Shown in pieces: positions 16,768 to 27,296 of a stretch of 64,000 nucleotides of DNA (positions within the stretch are counted from its first letter, which is position 1; each line of letters opens with the position of its first letter). Both the position numbers and the translations under genes were made by a program. The notes beneath the pieces are model-generated. The model searched no databases, was not told where the DNA came from, and saw only the letters and a program-made list of their open reading frames with translations. The stretch is from positions 186,001-250,000 of the forward strand of contig CATOSU010000003.1 of assembly GCA_951812615.1 (NCBI GenBank), in the 5' to 3' direction. The stretch comes from an uncultured Paracoccaceae bacterium. Its GTDB lineage: Bacteria > Pseudomonadota > Alphaproteobacteria > Rhodobacterales > Rhodobacteraceae.

Positions 16768-18071
16768 TTGACGATTTTCTCGTCCTTGACGAACATGTTG
16801 GCCCAGGCCCGGTCGATCAGTTCGGGGCTCATCTGATACGGGATGCCTTCGAATTCGCAGATCGAGATGATCTGGTCGATCAGGAAGACGGGTTGATAGT
16901 TCGCGTAGACGTTGTTGATCGTCGGGTATTTGACCTTCAGCAGATGCACCAATGCAGGTTCATCCAGCGGCAGACCTTTCTTGCGGGCAACGAGGGCAAA
17001 GATTTTCAGGAAGTTCTCCTGATCCGGCCCGTCGATTTTGATCTTGAAAAAAATCCGGCGCAGCGCGGCCTGATCGAAAATCTCGTTCGGGTGGAAGTTG
17101 GTGGAGAAGATGACCAGTGTGTCGAAGGGCACTTCGAATTTTTCACCAGATTGCAGCCCGAGAATATCCTTGGATTCTTCCAGCGGAACGATCCAGCGGT
17201 TGATCAGCGCCTGCGGCGGTTCCGCCTGACGCCCGAGGTCGTCGACGATGAAGATGCCGCCGGTGGATTTCAGCTGCAAGGGCGCCTGATAGGTGCGCGC
17301 GGTCGGGTTATAGACAAGATCCAGCATGCCGAGCGACAATTCACCGCCGGTGATGACAGTGGGGCGTTCGCACAGGACATAGCGGCTGTCGAAGCGCTTG
17401 CTGCGGCGCAGCTGGGTCGGGGCGTCTTCCTCGATTTCCACCGCGTTATGGACGATCGGGTCATAGACGGTGATGACCTGTCCGGAGTACTCGATCGCGC
17501 GGGGGACATAGATCTTGTCGCCCAGAGAATCGCGGATCCCGTTCGAGATTGACGATTTGCCGTTGCCGGGGGGGCCGTACATCAGGATCGACCGGCCGGC
17601 GCTGACGGCGGGGCCGAGCTGATCCAGCAGATCCGACGGCAGGACCAGATGCCCCATGGCGTTGGTCAGCTGTTCTCGGGTGACCTGAATGTTGCGGATG
17701 GACTGCCGTTCGACCTGTTCGCGATACACCTCCAGCGGGACCGGCATGGCGCCGAAATACTCGGACTGCGACAGGGCGTCGAGCGCGCGGGATTTGCCCG
17801 CATCCGTCAGCTGATACCCCATTTCGTTGCCATTGTTGGCGTTGAGCGTGCCGGTCGCTTCCAGCAGTTTCTGTTCGCGGGCGAGATCGACGATTTCCTG
17901 CGTTACCGGGATTGGCAGGCAGATGGCGTTGGCGACGTCGCTGACCATGTCCACGTTCTTGCGGAACATGGTTTTCAGCAGGATGTCGCGCATCATCACG
18001 ATCGACAGGCGCATTTCTTCCAGATTGCGCGGCGCCGGCGGGGCCATCACCTGTGTCGTGTGCATGTTCAT
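16764..18071 (-). CDS. AAA-type ATPase next to the tad locus
   Basis: A 435-residue ATPase. The N-terminal 150 residues form a winged-helix-like region with no known motif. The ATPase core has Walker A Gly-Pro-Pro-Gly-Asn-Gly-Lys-Ser near residue 168 and a Walker B-like Ile-Phe-Ile-Val-Asp-Asp near 254. The start at 18071 is chosen since GAGGTG lies 6 nt upstream; the earlier GTG at 18080 falls inside that site. It sits 111 bp downstream of cpaA on the same strand and is often found in alphaproteobacteria beside pilus genes. A part in pilus function is an inference from position. Confidence 0.8.
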   Translation of the reverse strand: MNMHTTQVMAPPAPRNLEEMRLSIVMMRDILLKTMFRKNVDMVSDVANAICLPIPVTQEIVDLAREQKLLEATGTLNANNGNEMGYQLTDAGKSRALDALSQSEYFGAMPVPLEVYREQVERQSIRNIQVTREQLTNAMGHLVLPSDLLDQLGPAVSAGRSILMYGPPGNGKSSISNGIRDSLGDKIYVPRAIEYSGQVITVYDPIVHNAVEIEEDAPTQLRRSKRFDSRYVLCERPTVITGGELSLGMLDLVYNPTARTYQAPLQLKSTGGIFIVDDLGRQAEPPQALINRWIVPLEESKDILGLQSGEKFEVPFDTLVIFSTNFHPNEIFDQAALRRIFFKIKIDGPDQENFLKIFALVARKKGLPLDEPALVHLLKVKYPTINNVYANYQPVFLIDQIISICEFEGIPYQMSPELIDRAWANMFVKDEKIVK

Positions 18072-18182
18072 CGGAAACACCTCGCGGAATTGATGACGAT
18101 CGGACCAATGCGAACCGGATACAAACCGAACCGGGCGAATTTGCGGCGCGTCAGCTGAAATTCAGGTAAATGGCGGCAGGGA

Positions 18183-18677
18183 TCAGGCGCCATAACCGAC
18201 CCCAAGGATCAGGTAGATCGCCAGCGTGCCGCCCAGCGACAGGCCCATCGGGAAATCCCAGCCGCGGTCCCAGCTTTGCCAGCCGGGCGCAATCCGCCGC
18301 AGCGGGGTGTATTTTACGAAACGGTGGGTCAGGAACGCAGCCAGCAGGTTTGCGGCAAATATCGCCAGAAGCAGGCGCAGATCGCCGGCGGCGATAAACG
18401 GTGCAGCGGCGGCGGCGAATTTCGCGTCACCGGCCCCAACGGCGCCGGCGGCATTCAGGATGACCCCGATGACCAGGACGCCGATCATCTGCAACAGCCG
18501 TATTCCGTAAACCGGCAGCGGCAGGGCGATCAGGCCAATGATCAGGAAAACCACCGCCAGAGCGACAACCGCCTGATTGGTGATCCGCATGTCGCGCATG
18601 TCCGTGAATGCGACGTAAAAGCAGATCGGCAGAACGAAAGGCAGAAACCAGAGTGCAGCGCTGGACGTGATCGCCAT
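18183..18677 (-). CDS. cpaA: prepilin peptidase of the Flp pilus (CpaA/TadV)
   Basis: A 164-residue multi-span membrane aspartate peptidase of the A24 family that cleaves Flp prepilin leaders. Catalytic Asp residues are visible in Phe-Thr-Asp-Met-Arg near residue 23 and in the Gly-Ala-Gly-Asp-Ala-Lys motif near 84. The start at 18677, 10 nt past the stop of the upstream TPR gene, gives the usual short TadV-type protein; upstream codons read a different gene in another frame. It is the last clear pilus gene of the cluster. Confidence 0.9.
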   Translation of the reverse strand: MAITSSAALWFLPFVLPICFYVAFTDMRDMRITNQAVVALAVVFLIIGLIALPLPVYGIRLLQMIGVLVIGVILNAAGAVGAGDAKFAAAAAPFIAAGDLRLLLAIFAANLLAAFLTHRFVKYTPLRRIAPGWQSWDRGWDFPMGLSLGGTLAIYLILGVGYGA

Positions 18678-18687
18678 TGCGGCCGCC

Positions 18688-19536
18688 TTACGCCTCCAGC
18701 GCGCGCAGCGCGCGGACGGCTTCTTCGAAATGCTGAGGATGGGTGTCGATGGCTTCGCGCAGCAGGGTTTTGCCGGTTTCGATATCGTTTTGCTTGATTG
18801 CCGACAGGGCCATCGTGTGCAGAAGCTGCGCGCGTTCGACCTGATCCATCGGGATGACCGGAAGCGAGTATTTCCGCTGTGCACCACGGGCCAGCACAAG
18901 GTTGTTTTTGGCGGTAAACAGGCTTTCGTCCTGACGTACGGCCTCGCCGAAGAGACGTTCGGCCTCTGAGAAATCGCCGCGGGTCAGCTTGGAATAGCCC
19001 CAGTTGTTCATGACGCCCGCCGGACGCGTCGTCAGTCCCACCGCGGTTTCATAATAGCTGTCGGCGTTGGTCCATTCCTTGTTGGCATCGGCAACCATCG
19101 CTTCCAGACGGTAGCGTTTGAACGTTTCGTGGGTCGGCGGCACGGAATCGAGCGTTTTTTCCGCATCCTTCCAGTCTCCGTTGCGGATTTGCGCATCAGC
19201 GAGATCGACCTTGTCGGTCGCGGTCGCGCCTTCCATCTCAATCACCTTTTTCCAAGCGGAGACGCCTTCCTGATTTCGCTTGGCACGGACGAGCGATTTC
19301 GCCAGCCCCCGCTGGAAGTCGATCCGGGTCGGGTCTTCCTTGGCGGCACTGCGGAAATAGGTGACGGCTTCGTTCGGGTCGGCAACGGTCAGCATCACGT
19401 CGTTGAGATTGCTTTCATCAACGACGTTTACGTCCCTGAACGTCTTCTCGACATATTCTTTCGGCGATTCCTGTTCGCACGCAGCCAAAAACATTGCGCC
19501 CGTCAGACACACTGAAACAAGGGTAAGGTGGCGCAT
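18688..19536 (-). CDS. TPR-repeat lipoprotein of the tad locus
   Basis: A 282-residue protein with a lipoprotein signal (leader ending Leu-Ala-Ala-Cys at residue 20) and a series of tetratricopeptide-like helical hairpins over residues about 50-280. It sits between tadD and cpaA and is probably outer-membrane anchored. TadD-like proteins help assemble the secretin; this second TPR protein is similar in kind but longer and without an exact counterpart name that I can assign. Its stop lies 10 nt before cpaA. Confidence 0.82.
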   Translation of the reverse strand: MRHLTLVSVCLTGAMFLAACEQESPKEYVEKTFRDVNVVDESNLNDVMLTVADPNEAVTYFRSAAKEDPTRIDFQRGLAKSLVRAKRNQEGVSAWKKVIEMEGATATDKVDLADAQIRNGDWKDAEKTLDSVPPTHETFKRYRLEAMVADANKEWTNADSYYETAVGLTTRPAGVMNNWGYSKLTRGDFSEAERLFGEAVRQDESLFTAKNNLVLARGAQRKYSLPVIPMDQVERAQLLHTMALSAIKQNDIETGKTLLREAIDTHPQHFEEAVRALRALEA

Positions 19537-19563
19537 ATTCCTGCGTCCTTTACTGCTCTGCCT

Positions 19564-20142
19564 CTAAGGTGTCGATCGGATCAGGTATTCACTGCTGCCC
19601 CGTCGCACCAATTTATAGTCTTCTTCTTGTCCAGCATTATTATCAGGATTTTCAGATTTTGCGAGCGCTAAGCGCAGATTATCGCGAATTGAGTCACTTT
19701 CGCCATTGTCCAGAGCATAGGCCTTGCGAAACACCTGAACGGCTTCGGGTGTTTGCCCGGTTTCCATCAAGACGACGCCCAGATTGTTCCACGCCTCGGC
19801 CGAGTTGGGATGTTCCCGGGTCGCACGCCGCAGCTGGTCTTCGGCCTGTCCCAGCCGGCCAAGTCCGATATTCGCGGTTCCGATACCGATCAGGACGTCG
19901 TGGGACATGCCCTGTTCCAGAGCCGCGCGCGTATATGCATCCAGTGCCAGTTCGAATTCACCCGCCTCCAGCAGCCGGTTTCCAACCTCGACCCCGTCGA
20001 CCGCTTCGCCTTTGGTGTCGATGCCGGGTGCATAAGGCCCGTCGGGTGCCACGTCCGTGCAGGATACCACCCCCGAAAAAAGGGTGAGAAATATCATCGC
20101 TCGGAGTACCGGGGCGGCCCCATTCGCCCCCAAGTGTTTCAT
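19564..20142 (-). CDS. tadD: TadD-type TPR lipoprotein
   Basis: A 192-residue protein with a lipoprotein-like leader (hydrophobic stretch ending Val-Val-Ser-Cys near residue 28) and about three tetratricopeptide repeats, including Ala-Trp-Asn-Asn-Leu-Gly-Val. The ATG at 20142 lies 5 nt after the tadC stop; the longer in-frame extension overlaps tadC and is rejected. TadD proteins are needed for pilus secretion and secretin assembly in the Flp/Tad system. Confidence 0.85.
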   Translation of the reverse strand: MKHLGANGAAPVLRAMIFLTLFSGVVSCTDVAPDGPYAPGIDTKGEAVDGVEVGNRLLEAGEFELALDAYTRAALEQGMSHDVLIGIGTANIGLGRLGQAEDQLRRATREHPNSAEAWNNLGVVLMETGQTPEAVQVFRKAYALDNGESDSIRDNLRLALAKSENPDNNAGQEEDYKLVRRGSSEYLIRSTP

Positions 20143-20147
20143 TTTTG

Positions 20148-21134
20148 TTATTTGCTCATGTTGCCCAGGTTCGCGATGCCCTGCGCCGAAGGACCAACAA
20201 GGATGATCAGCAAGGGCGGAACCGTCAGCATCATTGTGGCAAGCGTCATTTTGGTTGGCAACTTGTTTGCGGCCTCTTCGGCGCGCATGACCCGTTTGTC
20301 GCGCATTTCGCTGGAATAGACACGCAAGGCTTCGGCGATGGATGTGCCGAAGGTGGCCGACTGGATCAGCACGGTGACGAAGGACGACACGTCCTGCACG
20401 CCGCATCGCGTGCCCATGTCGCGCAGAACCTTTTCCTTTTCCTTGCCGGCCTTCATTTCGTAGGCGACGATTTCAAATTCGTCCGCCAGATCCGGATAGG
20501 ACGCGCGCATTTCCTTGGCCACGCGCACAATGGACTGATCCAGAGACTGGCCGGCCTCGACGCAGACCAAAAGCATGTCGAGCGAGTCCGGGAATGCCCG
20601 GGTGATGTTTTCCTTGCGGGTTTCCACACGGCGGGTGACCCAGTATTTGGGCAGGAAATACCCCGCGCCACCCGGTCCGAGCACATGGGTCGCCAGCGTC
20701 TGCGTGTCGATCTCGGCTCCGTCGTTGGCCTTGATCAGGAACAGGTACACCACGCCGATGATCAGCCCGAGAATGCCCAGGGCGAACTGGGCAAAGTTGA
20801 ACATCCGCACCGCGTCCTTGGACTGGTACCCGGCCTGGCGCAGCTTGAGCTGCATCGCGGAAAGCTCTTCCTCGTCCTTGGGCTCGAGGAACGTGGCGAA
20901 TTTTTCCAGCTGCTCGTTGCGCCCGGCCTGACGAAGCCGCTCTTTCTTGGGCTTGTCCTTCTTGGGCTGCTCGTTGTTCCGCTTGAGCTTTTTCAGCGGG
21001 TCTTCGGGCTGATTGAGCAACATCGGGATTGTCAGCAGGATCATGAAGAGCCCGAGCGCACCGACCGCGATCAACGGACCGAACTCGCCGAGTGAGCCGG
21101 TCAGGATGTCGTTGATTTCACTGAGGATACCCAT
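20148..21134 (-). CDS. tadC: Flp pilus inner-membrane platform protein TadC
   Basis: A 328-residue type II secretion F-domain protein. A membrane helix at about 20-40 is followed by a strongly basic cytoplasmic loop (Lys-rich, 45-70), another span near 115-135, the F domain over about 170-290 with the Cys-Val-Glu-Ala-Gly-Gln-Ser-Leu-Asp motif, and a terminal span. With TadB it forms the platform on which the CpaF ATPase acts. It follows tadB by 9 bp. Confidence 0.92.
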   Translation of the reverse strand: MGILSEINDILTGSLGEFGPLIAVGALGLFMILLTIPMLLNQPEDPLKKLKRNNEQPKKDKPKKERLRQAGRNEQLEKFATFLEPKDEEELSAMQLKLRQAGYQSKDAVRMFNFAQFALGILGLIIGVVYLFLIKANDGAEIDTQTLATHVLGPGGAGYFLPKYWVTRRVETRKENITRAFPDSLDMLLVCVEAGQSLDQSIVRVAKEMRASYPDLADEFEIVAYEMKAGKEKEKVLRDMGTRCGVQDVSSFVTVLIQSATFGTSIAEALRVYSSEMRDKRVMRAEEAANKLPTKMTLATMMLTVPPLLIILVGPSAQGIANLGNMSK

Positions 21135-21143
21135 CTGTCCGCC

Positions 21144-22111
21144 TCATACTTTGATGTTTGTGAGCATGCGCATCACGAACAGGTTGATGGCCAGCAGGAT
21201 GCCCACGAGGAAGCAGGCCGGAATGAACCAGGGATGATCCATGACATCGTCATAATAGGTGGGGTCCTTGGCCAGCATCCCGATCAGGCAGAACAGAGGG
21301 AAACCTGACAGGAACTTGCCCGACCACTGCGCCTCGGCGGTGATGGCCTTGACCCGGCGGAACAGGCGAAACCGGGCGCGGATCACCTGTGCCAGACCGG
21401 CGAGAATTTCGGCAAGGTTACCGCCGGATTGCTGCTGAATGGTCACGGCAACCGACAGGAAGCGCAAATCCTGCATGTCCAGTCGTTCCGCCATTTCCTT
21501 CAGCGCGTCGCCGACATCGCGTCCGTAAGAGCTTTCATCCGCGATGATGCCCATTTCCGTGGCCAGCGGATCCTCGATCTCCTTGGAGACGATTTGGACC
21601 GCTGAGGAAAACGGGTGCCCGACACGCAGGGAGCGCACCATCAGCTCAACGGCATCCGGCAACTGCTCTTCGAGCATGGCCATGCGTTTCTTGGCTTTCT
21701 TGTTCACCCAGAAATACACGGCGCCAATGCCGATCCCGACGGAAAGAACCGCCCGCAGGGCCGGGTCGGTGTCGGTGCCGATGCTGAGCCCGATGAAGGC
21801 CACGACGGCAAGGCCGCCCATCAGCATGATCAGCTGTTGCGGGGTAAAGGCGATGGCGGCCTTCTGCGCCTTTTCCGCCAGCAGGGAATAAAGCGGGATG
21901 GACCGCGATTTCATGTGCTGCTGCATTTCCTTGCGCAGCTGTTCGAGCACCTGTTCGCGGTTGCCGCCCTTGTCCAGCATGTCCAGCCGGCGGTTGACGC
22001 GGCTGTTCAGGCTGATCGATTTGCCGAAAGTGACCAGATAGATCCCTTCGACCAGAACGATAACACCGATAAAAATCAGGCCATAGATTACCGGTTCTGC
22101 GGAGAGTTCCA

Positions 22112-22112
<1 letters not shown>
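21144..22112 (-). CDS. tadB: Flp pilus inner-membrane platform protein TadB
   Basis: A 322-residue F-domain protein with an N-terminal membrane span (about 7-25), two spans near 95-135, the F domain around 150-270 (Arg-Val-Gly-His-Pro-Phe-Ser and Gln-Gln-Ser-Gly-Gly-Asn motifs) and C-terminal spans. It is paralogous to TadC. Its ATG overlaps the cpaF stop by one base (TGATG), a sign of translational coupling. Confidence 0.92.
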
Positions 22113-23575
<1,463 letters not shown>

Positions 23576-23597
23576 CCGTTTTTACCCCCGGATTTCG

Positions 23598-24836
23598 TTA
23601 TGCGGCTTCGGCTTCGTTACGGCCGAGTTCGTGAATTGATTTCGCAAGCTTTCTGATTTCCTTGCGCAGCGGGTTCTTTGCTGCGGATTTCTCCAGCGGA
23701 ATGCCGTGGTCGGCGCCTTGCGTGACCTGCTTGCCGCCATCCGGCAGTTGCAGCTCGACCGAGATGCCCAGCGATTCTCCCATGCGTTTGACCCGGCTCT
23801 TGCCGCTGAGATCGGTAAACTTGGGGCTGCGGTTCAGGGCGAAGCGGATCTTGTTGAACGGCAGGTCTTCGGATTGCAGCGCGCGTTTCAGGCGCAGAGC
23901 GTTCTGCGCCGACCGCATGTCCAGGTCGATCAACCCGAGATACACATGCGCCGCGTTCAGCACGGTTTCGGACCACATGACGATGGTCGACGGCATGTCG
24001 ATGACCACATAGTCGAAATGACTGCGCGCCATTTCGATGATCCGTTCGATGTCTTCCGGGCCGATCAGGTCCAGCGGCAACATATCGGTCGGGGCCGTCA
24101 GCACTTGCAGCTTGTCCTCGAAGCTGAGCAGCGCCTGACCGAAAACCTCTTCGTCCAGGTTTTCGGTGTCCGACAGCAATTCGTAGACTGCTTCGCGCCG
24201 GGGAAGGTCGAGGTAAGTCGAAACCGTCCCGTACTGAAGGTTGAAGTCCAGAAGGCAAACGCTGGGCGGATCGTTTTCATCCACGTTGACCAGTTCCCAT
24301 GCGAGATTGACCGCAAGCGTGGTTGCGCCAACCCCCCCGGCAAGGCCGTGAACGGCAATGACAGCGCCTTCCTTGGCGCTGCCGGATTTAAGCTGTGGTG
24401 AATTGCCCTGATCTCGTGGAGGTGGGGTATCCTGCTGGTTCAGTCGCTCAACGGCATATTGCAGTTCCTGTTCCGGCAGCGGGTAAGGCACGAATTCGTC
24501 TGCGCCTTTGCGCAGCAGCTGATGCAGCGAAGCGGGCGAAACGTCTTCTGCGATCAGGATAACCTTGATGCCGCGGGATTTGGCCTGGGCGATGACTTCG
24601 CCCATCATTGTCAGGTTGTCTTCGTCCTCGCCATCCAGCGCGAGGGCAATGAATTCCAGCGATTCGGCTTCGGGCTGGCTGAAAAAGGCAAGCGCGTCGG
24701 CAAAACTGAGATCCCCCCAGTTTTCGCCAAGTACTGCTTCCATGTCCTCAATCAGAAGGTCGAAATTCTGCACGTCGCGGCTGACGGTGCAGGCCACGAT
24801 CGGTGTTGGTTCTGATTGCGGCATCGCGCTGCTCAT
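23598..24836 (-). CDS. cpaE: Flp pilus localisation ATPase CpaE/TadZ
   Basis: A 412-residue protein: an N-terminal response-regulator-like domain (about 10-135, without the full phospho-acceptor set visible) and a ParA/MinD-type ATPase domain (about 150-400) with Gly-Gly-Val-Gly-Ala-Thr-Thr-Leu, a deviant Walker A in which the leading Lys is replaced by Ala-Gly. TadZ proteins place the pilus machine at the pole. The ATG at 24836 is preferred to 24842 because AAGGAAG ends directly before the first ATG and 6 nt before the second. The 204-bp gap on its upstream side holds no gene that I can support. Confidence 0.88.
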   Translation of the reverse strand: MSSAMPQSEPTPIVACTVSRDVQNFDLLIEDMEAVLGENWGDLSFADALAFFSQPEAESLEFIALALDGEDEDNLTMMGEVIAQAKSRGIKVILIAEDVSPASLHQLLRKGADEFVPYPLPEQELQYAVERLNQQDTPPPRDQGNSPQLKSGSAKEGAVIAVHGLAGGVGATTLAVNLAWELVNVDENDPPSVCLLDFNLQYGTVSTYLDLPRREAVYELLSDTENLDEEVFGQALLSFEDKLQVLTAPTDMLPLDLIGPEDIERIIEMARSHFDYVVIDMPSTIVMWSETVLNAAHVYLGLIDLDMRSAQNALRLKRALQSEDLPFNKIRFALNRSPKFTDLSGKSRVKRMGESLGISVELQLPDGGKQVTQGADHGIPLEKSAAKNPLRKEIRKLAKSIHELGRNEAEAA

Positions 24837-25046
24837 CGCCATCTTCCTTTATACAGGGCGACACCGATCAGCTTTGGAGCACTTTAGTCGCGCTCGGTTG
24901 CCTGTGTGATCCGCAGTCGCCCGGCATTCGCATACCCCGCGAACGCATTACTGCTGTTGGGATGAACTTCGCGAATAATCTGGGCGAGATTTGGGCCAAA
25001 AAACCCCAATTGTAGGGAATGCAGCGACGATAACCGTACAGGCGGA

Positions 25047-25673
25047 TTATTGTTCTGACGACGTGCTCGACTGAATGCCGGAAAGAACCGTCTCCGAGGT
25101 CGCGCTTTCGACGTATTCGCGATACACGATCTGCGCATATTTTCCATCCAGAACAGTGGGATGGCGTTTTACGAAGCCGGATACTTCGGTCACGGTCCGG
25201 CGGTTTTTACGCTCGCGGCCCTGTGTGACAATAAGTGGCTGGGTTTCCCCGAAGGAAACCACGGCTTCGAGCCGGGAGCGGCTGATGCCACTGCGGACCA
25301 GATAGTTAACCGCGGCATTCGCGCGCCGCTGTCCCAGCCGTTTGTTGTAGGATGGGCTGCCGACAAGGTCGGTATGACCGTAGACCCGGAAACGAACCTC
25401 GGGGAACTGACGGATCCAGCCGGCCTGACGGCGTAGGGTCTGTTGTGCCTGCGCGTCCAGCGTGGCGCTGTCGAAGGCAAAGTTGATGGTCGTCGGAACT
25501 TCTTCGGCAAACCGGTTGGCCAGGTTGATGGCGTAATCGCGTTCACCGGTCTGAACCAGTGCATTGTTGAGCGTGGAATCACCGAATGTTCCGGTGTCGA
25601 GCCAGTATCCGGCTTCCTTGTCACAGGCGGACAGGGCGACAACGACGCTAAGTCCGGTCAGGAGTTTGTACAT
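25047..25673 (-). CDS. OmpA-family lipoprotein of the tad locus
   Basis: A 208-residue protein with a lipoprotein leader (Val-Ala-Leu-Ser-Ala-Cys, Cys at residue 17) and a C-terminal OmpA-like peptidoglycan-binding domain (about 60-165) marked by Tyr-Gly-His-Thr-Asp and Leu-Gly-Gln-Arg-Arg-Ala. The start at 25673 follows the cpaC stop by 16 bp. Such proteins are frequent between cpaC and cpaE in Rhodobacterales tad clusters and may tie the secretin to the cell wall; that role is inferred. Confidence 0.87.
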   Translation of the reverse strand: MYKLLTGLSVVVALSACDKEAGYWLDTGTFGDSTLNNALVQTGERDYAINLANRFAEEVPTTINFAFDSATLDAQAQQTLRRQAGWIRQFPEVRFRVYGHTDLVGSPSYNKRLGQRRANAAVNYLVRSGISRSRLEAVVSFGETQPLIVTQGRERKNRRTVTEVSGFVKRHPTVLDGKYAQIVYREYVESATSETVLSGIQSSTSSEQ

Positions 25674-25689
25674 GTGCCCGTCCTTCCGA

Positions 25690-27105
25690 TCAGTCCATGA
25701 CATAGCCGTAAGACCCGCTGAAATCCTGCCGTGCGACCTCGCTCGCCGCGCCGCGGGAGACGCGCCCGGTCTGCGCGGTCTGGCCAAACAGGAACAGATC
25801 GCGTTCCGACGGGGGTTTCACCCTGTCGGTCGGCAGGGCCAGCGCTTCGCCGCGTGTCGGCGACACCAGATGTGCGGTAATGATAATGACCAGCTCGGTC
25901 TGATTGCGCTGATAGCTGGCGCTGCGGAACAGGGCGCCCAGAACCGGGACGTCGCCGACCCATGGAATCTGGTCTGCATTGTCCAGAAATTCATCTTCGA
26001 TCAGGCCGGCAATGGCAAAGCTCTCGCCGTCGCGCATTTCAACCGTGGTCGACGTTTCCCGGCGTGAAAAGGCGTCGATCTGGAAGCCGTTGATGTTGAT
26101 GCCGTTCGACGTGTCGATTGCAGAGACCGCCGCCGTCAGTTCGAGGTTGATGATATCCTTGTCCACGACCCGCGGAATGAAGTTCAGCTCGATCCCGAAG
26201 GGTTTGAATTCCACCGTGATGTTCTGATTGTCCTGCGCGACCGGTACCGGGTATTCGCCACCGGCAAGGAATTTGGCCTCCTGACCGGACAGTGCGGTCA
26301 GGTTGGGTTCGGCAAGGGTGCGCACGACACCTTTCTGTTCCAGCGCTTCGATCAGCAGGCCGACCTGTACGGATCCGACGTTGAAGCCGAAGAGAATTGC
26401 GCCGGTGTTGTTGTTGGTTGCCGGGATATTGCCTGCCAGCGCGTCGGTCAGGGCGGGCTGGTTGTTGAGCGTGCCGGTCCCGCCGTTCACGCCAACGCTT
26501 GTTCCGCCGTTGAAACCCCAGGATGAACTGAGTGATTTGGACACGCTGCGCTGCATCTCTGCGAACCGGACCTTGAGCATTACCTGCTGAACCCCGCCGA
26601 CCGTCATCAGGTTCGACACCCGTTCCGGTGCGTAGCGTTCCGCCAGATCAAGCGCGCGCTGCAGGCGCTGAGCGCTGGACACCGTGCCGGACAGAACGAT
26701 GCCGTCATTGGCGGTGCGCACTTCGATCTTTTCGCCTGGCAGGATTTGCCCCAGCCGTTCCTTGAATTCGGTAACGTCGGCGGCAACTTTGACGTCAACG
26801 TTGGTGATCAGCCGTCCGCTGTCGTCCAGCAGTGTCAACGTCGTCAGGCCCGGGGATTTGCCGAGAACATAGATTGTCCGGTCCGAGAGCGATGAGATAT
26901 CCGCGATGCTGGGGTTCGCGATGCTCAGCTCTGCAAAGGGCACATCGCTTTCGACGACAACGGCCCTGTTCATTGGAACACTGAGTGATGCCGCGGTTCC
27001 GCGTTTCACGATCGTCAGGGTTTCCGCTGCCGCGATGAAGGGCACCGCGGAAACCGCAAGAGCCAGCCCGAACAGGGCAGCCCCAAAACGCACTTTGATT
27101 GTCAT
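25690..27105 (-). CDS. cpaC: Flp pilus outer-membrane secretin CpaC/RcpA
   Basis: A 471-residue exported protein (signal peptide to about residue 26, ending Ala-Ala-Ala) with an N-terminal pilus/BON-like region (about 30-180) and a secretin domain (about 190-430) that includes the conserved Val-Pro-Val-Ala stretch and the Phe-x-Pro-Phe-Gly-Ile-x-Leu-x-Phe-x-Pro strand. It forms the pore through which the Flp pilus passes. It lies 191 bp downstream of cpaB, with a strong hairpin in that gap. Confidence 0.93.
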   Translation of the reverse strand: MTIKVRFGAALFGLALAVSAVPFIAAAETLTIVKRGTAASLSVPMNRAVVVESDVPFAELSIANPSIADISSLSDRTIYVLGKSPGLTTLTLLDDSGRLITNVDVKVAADVTEFKERLGQILPGEKIEVRTANDGIVLSGTVSSAQRLQRALDLAERYAPERVSNLMTVGGVQQVMLKVRFAEMQRSVSKSLSSSWGFNGGTSVGVNGGTGTLNNQPALTDALAGNIPATNNNTGAILFGFNVGSVQVGLLIEALEQKGVVRTLAEPNLTALSGQEAKFLAGGEYPVPVAQDNQNITVEFKPFGIELNFIPRVVDKDIINLELTAAVSAIDTSNGININGFQIDAFSRRETSTTVEMRDGESFAIAGLIEDEFLDNADQIPWVGDVPVLGALFRSASYQRNQTELVIIITAHLVSPTRGEALALPTDRVKPPSERDLFLFGQTAQTGRVSRGAASEVARQDFSGSYGYVMD

Positions 27106-27245
27106 GTGACCTGCCTCTCGATCACGCCTCTTTTCCGGGTCTGATGCCCGTTCTTGAAAGCACTGTGCGTCAGAACCGTTTTTTTTGCAAGTTTCAGGCT
27201 TTTGAGAAACATTGCTGATGTGGATAAGTCACAGGCCAAACGCGC

Positions 27246-27272
27246 TTCGCCCGCGAACGGATCGCGGGCGAA
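27246..27272. other. perfect 11-bp hairpin between cpaB and cpaC
   Basis: TTCGCCCGCGA (27246-27256) pairs with TCGCGGGCGAA (27262-27272) around a 5-nt loop. No T-run follows on the minus strand, so it is not a standard terminator. In a pilus operon it could protect the 3' end of the flp-cpaB message or lower cpaC expression. No function is shown. Confidence 0.65.
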
Positions 27273-27296
27273 CGGGTGTTTCTGGTCCAAATTGAA

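Noticed and set aside
24884-25147. 87-residue minus-strand frame between the OmpA lipoprotein and cpaE
   Set aside because: It overlaps the end of the OmpA gene in another frame, has Arg/Asn/Pro-rich composition and no ribosome site.
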